A stretch of DNA of 64,000 bases from Pseudomonas sp. ACN8 (GTDB taxonomy: Bacteria > Pseudomonadota > Gammaproteobacteria > Pseudomonadales > Pseudomonadaceae), in NCBI RefSeq assembly GCF_002303925.1, contig NZ_MRCS01000032.1, forward strand, positions 16,179 through 80,178, read 5' to 3'. Under the pieces are notes generated by a model. That model was not told the origin of the DNA. It saw only the letters and a list, made by a program, of their open reading frames with translations, and searched no databases. The translations under genes and the position numbers were made by a program. Positions 17,818-26,496 of this stretch are shown in pieces. Position 1 is the first letter of the stretch. Each line of letters begins with the position of its first letter.

Positions 17818-19773
17818 TTATGAAGCATTCATGTTCTTATGAGTGTCGATTAAGTGCTGCACAACGCTTGGATCTGCCAAGGTCGAGATATCGCCCAACC
17901 CTTCGTATTCGGCGGTCGCAATTTTGCGTAGAATCCGGCGCATGATCTTGCCCGAACGGGTCTTCGGTAGCCCCAGTGCCCACTGGATCATATCCGGTGA
18001 AGCAATCGGCCCAATCTCCTTACGCACCCAGTTCTTAAGCTCCTGGCGCAGTTTCTCGCTCGGCTCTTCACCAGCATTCAGGGTGACGTACACATAAATC
18101 CCTTGGCCCTTGATGTCATGCGGCACGCCCACCACCGCCGCCTCAGCGACTTTCGGGTGCGCGACCACCGCGCTTTCAATCTCGGCAGTCCCCATCCGGT
18201 GACCGGACACATTGATCACGTCATCCACACGCCCGGTGATCCAGTAGTAACCATCTGCATCGCGACGGGCACCGTCACCGGTGAAATACATGCCACGGAA
18301 CGTCTTGAAGTAGGTATCGACGAAGCGATCGTGGTCTCCGTACAGGGTACGCGCCTGACCTGGCCATGAATCGAGGATCACCAGGTTGCCCTCGGTTTCG
18401 CCATCGAGAATGTTGCCCAGGTTGTCCACCAACGCGGGTACCACGCCGAAGAATGGCCGCGCCGCGGAACCCGGCTTGAGGCCATGGGCGCCGGGCAGCG
18501 GGCTCATCAGAGTCGCACCGGTTTCGGTCTGCCACCAGGTGTCGACGATCGGGCAACGGGCTTGGCCAAAATTCTTGTAGTACCAGCCCCAAGCTTCCGG
18601 GTTGATCGGCTCGCCCACCGAGCCCAGCAGACGCAGGCTGCTGCAATCGGCGCCTTCGACGGCGGCCGTGCCCGCCGCCATCATCGCGCGGATCGCGGTC
18701 GGCGCGGTGTAGAGGATGTTGACCTTGTGCTTGTCGACGATTTTCGCCACCCGGGTGATGTCCGGATAGTTCGGCACGCCTTCGAACAGCAGCGTGGTCG
18801 CGCCGTTGGCCAGTGGGGCATAGACGGTGTAGCTGTGGCCGGTGACCCAACCCACGTCGGCGGTGCACCAGTAGACTTCGCCCGGACGGTAGTCGAACAC
18901 GCGCTCATGGGTCATGGCGGCATAAAGCAGGTAACCGCCAGTGGTGTGCTGCACACCCTTCGGCTTGCCGGTGGAACCGGAGGTGTAGAGGATGAACAGC
19001 GCCTCTTCGGCGCCCATCTCTTTCGGCGCGCAAACGGTGCCGGCCACTTTCATCAGGTCTTCGAACCAGATGTCGCGATGCTGGTTCCACTTGATGTCGC
19101 CACCGGTGCGCTGGCACACGATGACCTTCTGGATGCTGCTGGTTTCCGGGTTGGTCAGGGCGTCATCGACGTTGGCCTTGAGCGGGATCTTCTTGCCGGC
19201 ACGCAGGCCTTCGTCGGCGGTGATCACCACCTTGGAGCGGCAGTCGATGATGCGACCGGCCAGGGCTTCCGGCGAGAAACCGCCGAACACCACCGAGTGA
19301 ATCGCGCCGATGCGGGTACAGGCCAGCATGGCGACCACGGCTTCGGGGATCATCGGCATGTAGATGGTCACCACGTCGCCGCGGTGCACGTCCTGGCCAC
19401 GCAGGGCGTTGGCGAACTTGCAGACTTGTTCGTGCAGCTCGCGGTAGGTGATATGGCGGCTTTCGGAAGGGTCATCGCCTTCCCAGATGATGGCGACCTG
19501 GTCGCCACGGTCGGCCAGATGACGGTCGAGGCAGTTATAGGAAACGTTCAGGGTGCCGTCGGCGAACCATTTGATGTCGACATGATGATCGTCGAAAGAA
19601 GTCTGTTTCACCTTGGTGAAAGGCTTGATCCAGTCGAGACGCTTGGCCTGTTCGCGCCAGAAGCCGTCCGGATTGACGACCGACTGCTGGTACATGGCCT
19701 TGTAGGTCGCCTCATCGGTCAACGTGTTGGCCAGAACCTCGGGACGAACGGGATACAGGGAAGCCGCACTCAT
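17818..19773 (-). CDS. acs: Acetyl-CoA synthetase
   Basis: A protein of 651 residues, the usual length. It activates acetate to acetyl-CoA through acetyl-AMP in the cytoplasm. Motifs are YTSGSTGKPKG (AMP binding), WWQTETGA, and the C-terminal RSGKIMRR, whose lysine is the regulatory acetylation site. ATG 19773 has GAGGTAAGAAAG directly upstream, better than the longer frame to 19875. It may also draw propionate or acrylate-derived acids into CoA esters, which fits the acrylate genes that follow upstream on the same strand, but a 400-base gap separates them, so it has its own promoter. Confidence 0.97.
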   Translation of the reverse strand: MSAASLYPVRPEVLANTLTDEATYKAMYQQSVVNPDGFWREQAKRLDWIKPFTKVKQTSFDDHHVDIKWFADGTLNVSYNCLDRHLADRGDQVAIIWEGDDPSESRHITYRELHEQVCKFANALRGQDVHRGDVVTIYMPMIPEAVVAMLACTRIGAIHSVVFGGFSPEALAGRIIDCRSKVVITADEGLRAGKKIPLKANVDDALTNPETSSIQKVIVCQRTGGDIKWNQHRDIWFEDLMKVAGTVCAPKEMGAEEALFILYTSGSTGKPKGVQHTTGGYLLYAAMTHERVFDYRPGEVYWCTADVGWVTGHSYTVYAPLANGATTLLFEGVPNYPDITRVAKIVDKHKVNILYTAPTAIRAMMAAGTAAVEGADCSSLRLLGSVGEPINPEAWGWYYKNFGQARCPIVDTWWQTETGATLMSPLPGAHGLKPGSAARPFFGVVPALVDNLGNILDGETEGNLVILDSWPGQARTLYGDHDRFVDTYFKTFRGMYFTGDGARRDADGYYWITGRVDDVINVSGHRMGTAEIESAVVAHPKVAEAAVVGVPHDIKGQGIYVYVTLNAGEEPSEKLRQELKNWVRKEIGPIASPDMIQWALGLPKTRSGKIMRRILRKIATAEYEGLGDISTLADPSVVQHLIDTHKNMNAS

Positions 19774-20129
19774 CTTTCTTACCTCGGTGAAGTAGTTGTT
19801 TTTATGTGCACAGATTGAACGTGCTTTACGTAAAAACCGCGCAATGCGATGTCGGGACAATTCAGGTTTAATCAATAGAATAATGGCGGGCCGGCTCGAC
19901 CTTGCTGAGATAAACTTTGCACGTTGCTCACATGCTTAGTGAACAGAAAAAAACGTAATTGTAGTCAGGGCTCTTTTTCAAACAATAAACATATTTCTTG
20001 AGAGTCGTGAAACTGACAAGGCGCTTCAAAGGTCTGGCAACACACTTCAAGACCGGATTAAGTGATAGCCTTAAGTGTCTGAGCAAATTTTTAGGTCATT
20101 TTGAAACAGTTTTAAAAGTCTATGCATGC
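19774..20129. other. AT-rich upstream region of acs
   Basis: There is no gene in this stretch. It should hold the acs promoter on the minus strand. The composition is clearly AT-richer than the genes on both sides, as usual for regulated promoter regions. No specific operator could be identified by eye. Confidence 0.4.
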
Positions 20130-20157
20130 AGCAACCTTCGGGTGACCAAAGGTTGCT
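20130..20157 (-). terminator. Hairpin downstream of the acuN-acuK operon
   Basis: Perfect nine-base arms AGCAACCTT / AAGGTTGCT are separated by ten bases and lie 15 bases after the acuK stop. The U-tract on the minus strand is weak, so it could be a processing or stability hairpin as well as a terminator. Confidence 0.6.
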
Positions 20158-20172
20158 GACTCTAACTGGTAC

Positions 20173-21066
20173 TCAGCGATGCCGGAAAACTGGTGCTCGC
20201 TTACTGAGAAATGCCTGCATGCCTTCTTTCTGACCATCAGTCGCAAATGACGCCTGGAATAGCCGACGCTCGTAGCGCATACCCTCGGTCAACCCAACTT
20301 CCAATGCGCGATTTACAGCTTCTTTGGCCATTCTTACCGCGGGTGCATTGTAGCCAGAAATGGTGTGGGCAGCCTCAAGCGCCGTTTGCAACAGATCGGC
20401 CGCAGGGACAACACGAGCCACCAACCCAGCCGCCTTTGCCTCGATAGCGTTGATACTCCGACCGGTCAAGATAAGGTCCATCGCCAGGGCCTTGCCTACC
20501 GACCGCGTGAGTCGTTGTGATCCGCCAATGCCGGGTAGGATACCCAGCTTGATTTCCGGCTGCCCGAAATGAGCGTCCTCTGAGGCAATGATAAAGTCGC
20601 ACATCATCGCCAGCTCGCAGCCCCCGCCTAACGCGTAACCACTCACTGCTGCGATGATTGGCTTACTGATGGTGGGCAATTCCTGCCATGCAGCGAAGAT
20701 ATCTCGCGACTGCAGCTCGACGAAGGTCTTGTCGGCCATCTCTTCAATGTCTGCCCCTGCGGCGAACGCTCTTGGACTGCCTGCGATGACAATGGCACCA
20801 ATGTTGTCATCAGCATCAAAAGCGCGAAGTGCTGAGACGACTTCCTGCGACATACGGACATTGAGCGCGTTCAGACTCTTCGGTCTGTTCAATGTGAGCA
20901 GTCCCACACGCTCTCGCCGTTCGACCAAGATAGTCTCGTAACGTAGCGCCGGGGTCGGTTCAACACCCGAAGTCTTCACGCTGCCAGATTTACCGGCGTC
21001 GGATTGGTTGTTTGTGTTTTTAAGTACTGCAGCGTTTGAGGCTGTTGTAATTGTTGTGGCTGACAT
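20173..21066 (-). CDS. acuK: Enoyl-CoA hydratase, AcuK-like (acryloyl-CoA hydration to 3-hydroxypropionyl-CoA)
   Basis: A crotonase-fold protein. The oxyanion-hole motifs are SPRAFAAGADIEEM and SGYALGGGCELAMMCD, with catalytic Glu in FGQPEIKLGILPGIGGSQRL. It has an unusual ~40-residue N-terminal Ser/Thr/Asn-rich extension before the core. ATG 21066 is chosen because GGAG lies nine bases upstream. In Halomonas, AcuN with AcuK converts acrylate to 3-hydroxypropionate. The gene order acuK next to acuN and a GMC dehydrogenase here matches that set. The stop-to-start gap from acuN is 40 bases. The fold is certain; the AcuK role rests on neighbourhood. Confidence 0.82.
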   Translation of the reverse strand: MSATTITTASNAAVLKNTNNQSDAGKSGSVKTSGVEPTPALRYETILVERRERVGLLTLNRPKSLNALNVRMSQEVVSALRAFDADDNIGAIVIAGSPRAFAAGADIEEMADKTFVELQSRDIFAAWQELPTISKPIIAAVSGYALGGGCELAMMCDFIIASEDAHFGQPEIKLGILPGIGGSQRLTRSVGKALAMDLILTGRSINAIEAKAAGLVARVVPAADLLQTALEAAHTISGYNAPAVRMAKEAVNRALEVGLTEGMRYERRLFQASFATDGQKEGMQAFLSKRAPVFRHR

Positions 21067-21106
21067 AGATAACATCTCCGTATTGGATGGACCTACTTGA
21101 TTAGAA

Positions 21107-22372
21107 CTAAGCAGTGGCTTTTTGTAATTGTTCGCTGAACTCTTCGGGCAGCGCTTCTTCGAACGTATGAGGCGATGGTGCATAGTCTCCCGTTCGAGAC
21201 ATCAGTTGAGAGAGAATATGTTCACGGTGCTCGTCAAGAGCGGGCGCGCGTATTGGAGTCGCAGCATCGATGTCTGCATAACCACTGAGCTTGATCGGAT
21301 TGCCGGCGGTGCGTACAGCACGCTCTCCCGCGCCTCGCACCTGGATAATCATGTTGCGGGCATCCAGCTGAGGATGGTCGAACAACTGGTCTATCGTGTT
21401 GAGAGGCGAGCAGGGGACGCCAGCCGCATTAAGTCGATCAATCCAGTGTGAGATCGGCTTGGTACGTGTGATTTCTTCAATCGCTTTGACCATTGCAGGG
21501 CGATTGATGCAACGCAATTCATTGCTGACAAATAGCGGGTTCAGCCCTAGTTGCGGGTCACCCAACGCATCCGCCATAAGCATGAAAAGCTGGTCATTGC
21601 CCGCCGCAATTACAAACCGGCCGTCTTGTGCCGCGAACGTTTCAAAAGGTGCAAGAGACGGGTGGCAATCGCCAGTGCGCGTTGGTACTTTTCCCTCCAC
21701 ATCGTAGCGCGCCAGGGCCGTTTCCATGAGCGCTGCTTGGCAGTCCAACATGGCAATGTCAACGCGCGTACCCTGTGCATCTTGGTTTCGCTTGTAGAGT
21801 GAAGACAGGATGCCAATGACTGCGAACAACGCGGCACTTAGGTCACCAAAGCTTGTGCCAACGCGCGCGGGCTGAGCATCAGGCCAACCGGTCAAGCTCA
21901 TGATGCCGCCCATTGCCTGGACAACCATGTCGTAGCCTGGCAGGTCACTAAATGGTCCTGTATGTCCAAAGCCCGAGATGGAGGCGTAGATGAGATGCGG
22001 GTGGGTGCGCGCAAGCCGATCGGCGCCGTAACCTAATCGATCCATCACGCCGGGTCGAAAATTCTCCACCAATACGTCAGCCTCGCCGAGCATTCGTTCG
22101 AGCAGATCGCGGTCGCGCGGGCTTTTGATATCCAGCGCGATGCTCTCCTTGCCTCGGTTGAAACACATGAAGTACGCGGATTCCTGATCGACGAACGGCC
22201 CGAATGCGCGCGTATCGTCTCCAGTGGCGATCCTTTCAATCTTGATGACTCGCGCTCCGAGATCCGCTAGGACCATCGTGCAATAGGGGCCAGCCAGAAC
22301 ACGCGAGAAGTCTAAAACAGTGATGCCATCCAAAGGGCCTTTCTTTGGGGACGAACCTTGTGGGAGATCCAT
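21107..22372 (-). CDS. acuN: Family III CoA-transferase (CaiB/BaiF), AcuN-like
   Basis: A protein of 421 residues. The N-terminus GITVLDFSRVLAGPYCTMVLADLGARVIKIE is the class signature, and the catalytic Asp is in the GYDMVVQAMGG-preceding region typical of the family ('HTGPFSDLPGYD'). It transfers CoA to a carboxylate. In the AcuN/AcuK pair it would load acrylate or 3-hydroxypropionate with CoA. It begins 24 bases after the GMC gene and reads on to acuK, so the three genes form one operon. Start ATG 22372 aligns with the family start. Confidence 0.82.
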   Translation of the reverse strand: MDLPQGSSPKKGPLDGITVLDFSRVLAGPYCTMVLADLGARVIKIERIATGDDTRAFGPFVDQESAYFMCFNRGKESIALDIKSPRDRDLLERMLGEADVLVENFRPGVMDRLGYGADRLARTHPHLIYASISGFGHTGPFSDLPGYDMVVQAMGGIMSLTGWPDAQPARVGTSFGDLSAALFAVIGILSSLYKRNQDAQGTRVDIAMLDCQAALMETALARYDVEGKVPTRTGDCHPSLAPFETFAAQDGRFVIAAGNDQLFMLMADALGDPQLGLNPLFVSNELRCINRPAMVKAIEEITRTKPISHWIDRLNAAGVPCSPLNTIDQLFDHPQLDARNMIIQVRGAGERAVRTAGNPIKLSGYADIDAATPIRAPALDEHREHILSQLMSRTGDYAPSPHTFEEALPEEFSEQLQKATA

Positions 22373-22396
22373 ATTATTATTTTCCGATCTGATGGG

Positions 22397-24064
22397 TTAG
22401 ATACCAGCAATGATCCAACGCGCGGCTTTCTCCGCAATCATCAACGTTGGGCTATTGGTGTTGCCGCTCGTAATCGTGGGCATGACGCTGGCGTCGACTA
22501 CTCGAAGACCCTGGATGCCATGTACACGAAGATGACTGTCCACCACAGAGTCCGGGTCGGATGAACGCCCCATTCTCGCGGTCCCCACGGGATGGAAAAT
22601 CGTCGTTCCGATATCGCCCGCCAAACGTGCAAGTTGTTCGTCCGTTTCGTACTGAACACCCGGCTTGTATTCTTCGGGGTAGTAGCGGGCCAACGCTGGT
22701 TGCGATGCAATACGACGGGTCACGCGTAACGAATCTGCCGCGACTTTGCGGTCTTCATCAGTACTCAGGTAGTTGGGCGCAATGATTGGAACGTTGCGGA
22801 AATCTGCGCTGCGTATCGATACCTGGCCGCGGCTACTCGGGCGAAGGTTGCACACGCTGGCGGTTAAGGCAGGGAATTGGTGAAGCGGCTGGCCGAAAGC
22901 TTCCAGACTCAATGGTTGAACATGGTACTGAATATTAGGGGTTTGATAGGACTCATCGCTGGTGGTGAAAATGCCCAGCTGAGAAGGGGACATACTCATT
23001 GGGCCGCTACGTTTCAGCGCGTATTCCAATGCGATCGCAGCTTTACCCCATATATTGGACGCCTGAGTGTTCAGCGTGGGCGCACCGTGCACTTTGTAGA
23101 CCGAGCGGATCTGTAGATGGTCTTGTAGGTTGCCGCCTACCCCTGGTAAATGATGCACGACCGGAATGCGATGCTCATTTAGCAACTTGGCGTCGCCTAC
23201 CCCCGAAAGCTGCAGCAACTGGGGAGTACCGATAGCACCAGCGCTGAGGATAACTTCGCGACGGGCCCCCACTTTACGGTGTTGACCTTGGTGAATAAGC
23301 TCGACGCCGCAACAGGCTTGCGGCCCATTTTCACGCGTCTCAAAAAGAAGGCGGGATACCTGCGCACCGGTCCATATCGTAAGATTTGAGCGTTGTTTTC
23401 GAATGGGTTTTAAAAACGCCTTGGAGGCATTCCAGCGCCAGCCGCTGCGTTGGTTGACTTCAAAATAGCCGACACCATGATTGTCTCCGCTATTGAAGTC
23501 GTCGGTCGCTGGAATGCCGGCCTGCTGTGCCGCCTCTGCAAAGGCATCAAGTATGTCCCAGCGCAGACGCTGCTTTTCTATGCGCCATTCTCCGCCCGAG
23601 CTGTGCAGGTTTTTAAATTGTGCCGCCCGGCTACCTAGTTGATTGGCAACGGCGGAATCAAGGCGGTAGTGATCCTCGTGCGCACGGAAGTCATTGAGGC
23701 AGCTCTCCCAATTCCACTCTTCATCACCAGTGACCTGCGCCCAATGCTCATAATCATGAGCTTGGCCACGCATGTAGATCATGCCGTTGATGCTTGAGCA
23801 TCCCCCCAGCGTTTTACCCCTTGGATACAGCAATTCGCGGCCATTCAGGCCTGGTGATGCTGCGGTCCGAAAACGCCAATCAGTACGTGGATTGTCAATG
23901 CAATAGAGGTAACCAACCGGAATATGAATCCAGGGGTAATTGTCCGGGCCACCGGCTTCAAGGAGTAAGACTCGGCAGTTCGAATCGGCACTGAGGCGGT
24001 TGGCAAGTAAGCAGCCAGCCGTGCCAGCTCCAATGATGATGTAGTCAAAAGTTGGCGTATTCAT
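22397..24064 (-). CDS. dddA: GMC-family FAD alcohol dehydrogenase, DddA-like (3-hydroxypropionate oxidation)
   Basis: A 555-residue GMC oxidoreductase. It has the FAD-binding start DYIIIGAGTAGCLLANRLS, the signature PRGKTLGGCSSINGMIYMRG, and active-site regions FHPVGTARMG (His) and TSGNTNSPTLMIAEKAA (Asn). It resembles choline dehydrogenase and DddA, which oxidises 3-hydroxypropionate to malonate semialdehyde. It is the first gene of the operon with acuN and acuK, and a palindromic operator lies 46 bases upstream of its ATG. The 3-hydroxypropionate substrate is inferred from gene context; the enzyme family is certain. Confidence 0.82.
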   Translation of the reverse strand: MNTPTFDYIIIGAGTAGCLLANRLSADSNCRVLLLEAGGPDNYPWIHIPVGYLYCIDNPRTDWRFRTAASPGLNGRELLYPRGKTLGGCSSINGMIYMRGQAHDYEHWAQVTGDEEWNWESCLNDFRAHEDHYRLDSAVANQLGSRAAQFKNLHSSGGEWRIEKQRLRWDILDAFAEAAQQAGIPATDDFNSGDNHGVGYFEVNQRSGWRWNASKAFLKPIRKQRSNLTIWTGAQVSRLLFETRENGPQACCGVELIHQGQHRKVGARREVILSAGAIGTPQLLQLSGVGDAKLLNEHRIPVVHHLPGVGGNLQDHLQIRSVYKVHGAPTLNTQASNIWGKAAIALEYALKRSGPMSMSPSQLGIFTTSDESYQTPNIQYHVQPLSLEAFGQPLHQFPALTASVCNLRPSSRGQVSIRSADFRNVPIIAPNYLSTDEDRKVAADSLRVTRRIASQPALARYYPEEYKPGVQYETDEQLARLAGDIGTTIFHPVGTARMGRSSDPDSVVDSHLRVHGIQGLRVVDASVMPTITSGNTNSPTLMIAEKAARWIIAGI

Positions 24065-24110
24065 CGTGACACCTGTTGTGACGAGCGATGTAACGGTTCT
24101 AGTTTTTAAT

Positions 24111-24125
24111 TAGACCGATCGTATA
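24111..24125 (-). promoter_or_regulatory. AcuR-type operator (site A) before dddA-acuN-acuK
   Basis: TAGACCGATCGTATA matches the 15-bp palindrome TAGAC-N5-GTCTA in 8 of 10 arm positions. It lies between acuR and dddA, in the promoter of the dddA operon. Three further copies are at 24793, 32706 and 32896. Confidence 0.7.
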
Positions 24126-24145
24126 TTATTGGGCAAAAAAAGAGC

Positions 24146-24781
24146 CTAAGACTCCAGGCTCATCAAAAACATATCTGCAAATACCCGCAGCGGCTCCCCA
24201 TTGCGTTCAAGCTTGGCGCGCAGCACAGCCCCCTCCCAGCCAATCCAGAAGAAAGCGGCCCAGCGCGCCGAGTCTATATGCTGGGGAATTTCGCCTGCGC
24301 TCTTCGCTGCATCCAAGCAGCGTTCGAAGCGGTTTTGCCAGTCCAAAAGCACGCCGCTGAGTAGCGCCCGAAAGGACTCTGGAAGAGCCCCCATCTCTTG
24401 TCCCAGGTTACCCACAAGGCATCCTCGAGAAAAATCGAACCGCTCCATCCCGCGCTCTGCATCTTGGCAAAACGCATCGATGCGCCTCATGGGGGAAATA
24501 CTTTCGTCCAAGAGGTGCTGGTCGATCTTGCGCGCGAAATACCGGGCATAAAGCGTAATCAGTTCCGATCCAAAAGCTTCTTTGCTGGTGAAGAAATGGT
24601 AAAAAGAACCCTTGGGTACGCCAACTGACTTCAGCACTTCGTCGATGCCGGTGGCCGAAAATCCCTTTTCCGTCAGGGCAGCAACGCCGGCACGGCACAG
24701 GATATCGCGTGTCTCACGGTAGTCGCCGGCGGTTTTCGCCGGGCGACCACGCTTACGAGGGGTAGATAGGGTATTAGTCAT
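24146..24781 (-). CDS. acuR: TetR/AcrR-family regulator, AcuR-like
   Basis: A protein of 211 residues. A basic KRGRPAK tail leads into the helix-turn-helix LTEKGFSATGIDEVLKSVGVPKGSFYHFFTSKEAF. It has a TetR_C_6-type ligand domain and resembles AcuR, the acrylate-responsive repressor of acuI in Rhodobacter. ATG 24781 is chosen over 24820 because the latter frame begins inside the operator. An operator copy (24793-24807) overlaps its own promoter, and others lie before dddA and acuI. It probably represses all of these and is released by acrylate or a CoA ester; the ligand is inferred. Confidence 0.82.
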   Translation of the reverse strand: MTNTLSTPRKRGRPAKTAGDYRETRDILCRAGVAALTEKGFSATGIDEVLKSVGVPKGSFYHFFTSKEAFGSELITLYARYFARKIDQHLLDESISPMRRIDAFCQDAERGMERFDFSRGCLVGNLGQEMGALPESFRALLSGVLLDWQNRFERCLDAAKSAGEIPQHIDSARWAAFFWIGWEGAVLRAKLERNGEPLRVFADMFLMSLES

Positions 24782-24792
24782 GCGTCGATTAT

Positions 24793-24807
24793 TAGACCGA
24801 TCGACTA
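24793..24807 (-). promoter_or_regulatory. AcuR-type operator (site B), autoregulatory
   Basis: TAGACCGATCGACTA matches the palindrome TAGAC-N5-GTCTA in 8 of 10 arm positions. It is located 11 bases upstream of the acuR ATG, where binding would block its own transcription or translation start. Confidence 0.7.
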
Positions 24808-24856
24808 TTAAAATCAACACCTTTTTTACGCAGCGCCCCTCGTGAGACCATTGCGA

Positions 24857-26380
24857 CTATTTTGAGGTCGGCATCGCGAATTCCGCACCTTTGCCGATGC
24901 TTTCTGGCCAGCGTTGCATAATGGATTTTTGCTTGGTGTAGAAGCGCACACCCTCTTCTCCGTAAGCATGCATGTCTCCAAAAAGGCTTTTCTTCCAACC
25001 ACCGAAACCGTGCCAAGCCATAGGCACAGGAAGCGGTACATTGATGCCCACCATTCCTACCTGAATGCGGCGGCTGAATTCGCGCGCCACATTGCCGTCC
25101 CGGGTGAAGCAGGCCACGCCATTACCAAATTCGTGATCGTTGACCAATTGCACAGCCGTAGCAAAGTCAGGCACGCGCACGCAAGCAAGCACAGGACCAA
25201 AGATCTCCTCCTTATAGATGCGCATATCCGGCGTGACGTGGTCGAACAGTGTGCCGCCCATCCAAAAGCCTTCTGCACATCCGTCACCGGCCTCGGCACC
25301 GTTGAAGTCGCGACCATCAGCCAATAGCTGTGCGCCTTCCTTAATGCCTTGCTCAATGTAGCCGGTAATGCGTGCATGGGCGGCGGCAGTGACGATGGGA
25401 CCCATCTCTGCGGCCAAGTTGGTGCCATTGAGCACTTTCAGCGCTTTGGTACGTTCCAGTAACTTTGGCACGACCTTATCGGCCACGTCACCGACCAGCA
25501 CTGCAACCGAGATCGCCATGCAGCGTTCGCCCGCTGAACCGTAGCCAGCACCAATGAGGGCATCCACAACCTGGTCGACATCAGCATCAGGCATGACCAC
25601 CATGTGATTCTTCGCGCCGCCCAGGGCCTGCACGCGCTTGCCGTGGCGAGCGCCGGTCTCGTAGATGTAATTGGCGATTGGCGTGGAGCCGACGAAGGAC
25701 ACCGCTTTCACATCCGGATGGACCAGCAGCGCGTCAACGGCCTCTTTGTCGCCTTGCACCACGTTGAACACGCCATCAGGCAGGCCGGCCTGTTTCAGCA
25801 AATCGGCCATAAACAGGCTGGCACTTGGATCGGTTGGGCTGGGTTTAAGAATGAACGTGTTGCCCGCAGCGATCGCCACCGGGAACATCCACATCGGTAC
25901 CATCACCGGAAAGTTGAACGGCGTGATGCCAGCGACGACACCCAATGGCTGGCGCAGTGTCCAGTTGTCCATGTTGGTGGACACCTGATCGGAGAAGTCG
26001 CCCTTGAGCAACTGCGGAATGCCACAAGAGAACTCAACGATGTCAATACCACGGGCCACTTCGCCCTGGGCATCGGTGAAGACCTTGCCATGTTCGGCAG
26101 TGATCAGGTGCGCCAGTACGTCTTTGTTCTGGTTCAACAGCTCCAGAAATTTGAATAAGACTCGAGCGCGGCGAATGGGCGGCGTTTCCGACCAGGCGGG
26201 AAAGGCAGCCTGGGCGGAAGCCACTGCGGCGTCTATGTCCTGTGAGTTGCCCAGGCGCACATGGCCACTAACGGCGCCGGTGGCTGGGTTGAAAATGGGT
26301 TGAGTGCGGACACCGCTACCGGCGACGTGGGCGCCGTGGATGTACTGGGCAATCTCTTGGTTATTATTTAGCTGGGTCAT
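24857..26380 (-). CDS. mmsA: CoA-acylating (methyl)malonate-semialdehyde dehydrogenase, MmsA/DddC family
   Basis: A 507-residue aldehyde dehydrogenase. It has the family motif ITPFNFPVMVPMWMFPVAIA, NAD-site FVGSTPIANYIYETGA, and catalytic Cys in GSAGERCMAISVAV. The CoA-dependent, decarboxylating branch (MmsA, IolA, DddC) gives acetyl-CoA from malonate semialdehyde or propionyl-CoA from the methyl form. Next to dddA and acuN/acuK it most likely plays the DddC part, closing the route acrylate to 3-hydroxypropionate to malonate semialdehyde to acetyl-CoA. It is transcribed divergently from a LysR gene across a perfect palindrome, so it may be controlled separately from the AcuR operon. Confidence 0.9.
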   Translation of the reverse strand: MTQLNNNQEIAQYIHGAHVAGSGVRTQPIFNPATGAVSGHVRLGNSQDIDAAVASAQAAFPAWSETPPIRRARVLFKFLELLNQNKDVLAHLITAEHGKVFTDAQGEVARGIDIVEFSCGIPQLLKGDFSDQVSTNMDNWTLRQPLGVVAGITPFNFPVMVPMWMFPVAIAAGNTFILKPSPTDPSASLFMADLLKQAGLPDGVFNVVQGDKEAVDALLVHPDVKAVSFVGSTPIANYIYETGARHGKRVQALGGAKNHMVVMPDADVDQVVDALIGAGYGSAGERCMAISVAVLVGDVADKVVPKLLERTKALKVLNGTNLAAEMGPIVTAAAHARITGYIEQGIKEGAQLLADGRDFNGAEAGDGCAEGFWMGGTLFDHVTPDMRIYKEEIFGPVLACVRVPDFATAVQLVNDHEFGNGVACFTRDGNVAREFSRRIQVGMVGINVPLPVPMAWHGFGGWKKSLFGDMHAYGEEGVRFYTKQKSIMQRWPESIGKGAEFAMPTSK

Positions 26381-26468
26381 GGCGGGTCTCGCTTCGATGG
26401 AGAAGTCGGAAATGCACCCAGAGCCTAAGGGATCGTTCTTGCCTCAACAACGTCACAAACTTGAATTG

Positions 26469-26490
26469 ATTGTTCACTTTGGTGAACAAT
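26469..26490. promoter_or_regulatory. LysR-type operator between mmsA and its divergent regulator
   Basis: ATTGTTCAC-TTTG-GTGAACAAT is a perfect inverted repeat with nine-base arms, ending seven bases before the LysR start at 26497. Its place between divergent genes is typical for the site bound by the LysR protein to control itself and mmsA. Confidence 0.75.
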
Positions 26491-26496
26491 AGATTT

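Noticed and set aside
18484..19818. 444-residue open frame antisense to acs
   Set aside because: Shadow of acs with low-complexity His/Val/Gly content; no ribosome site.
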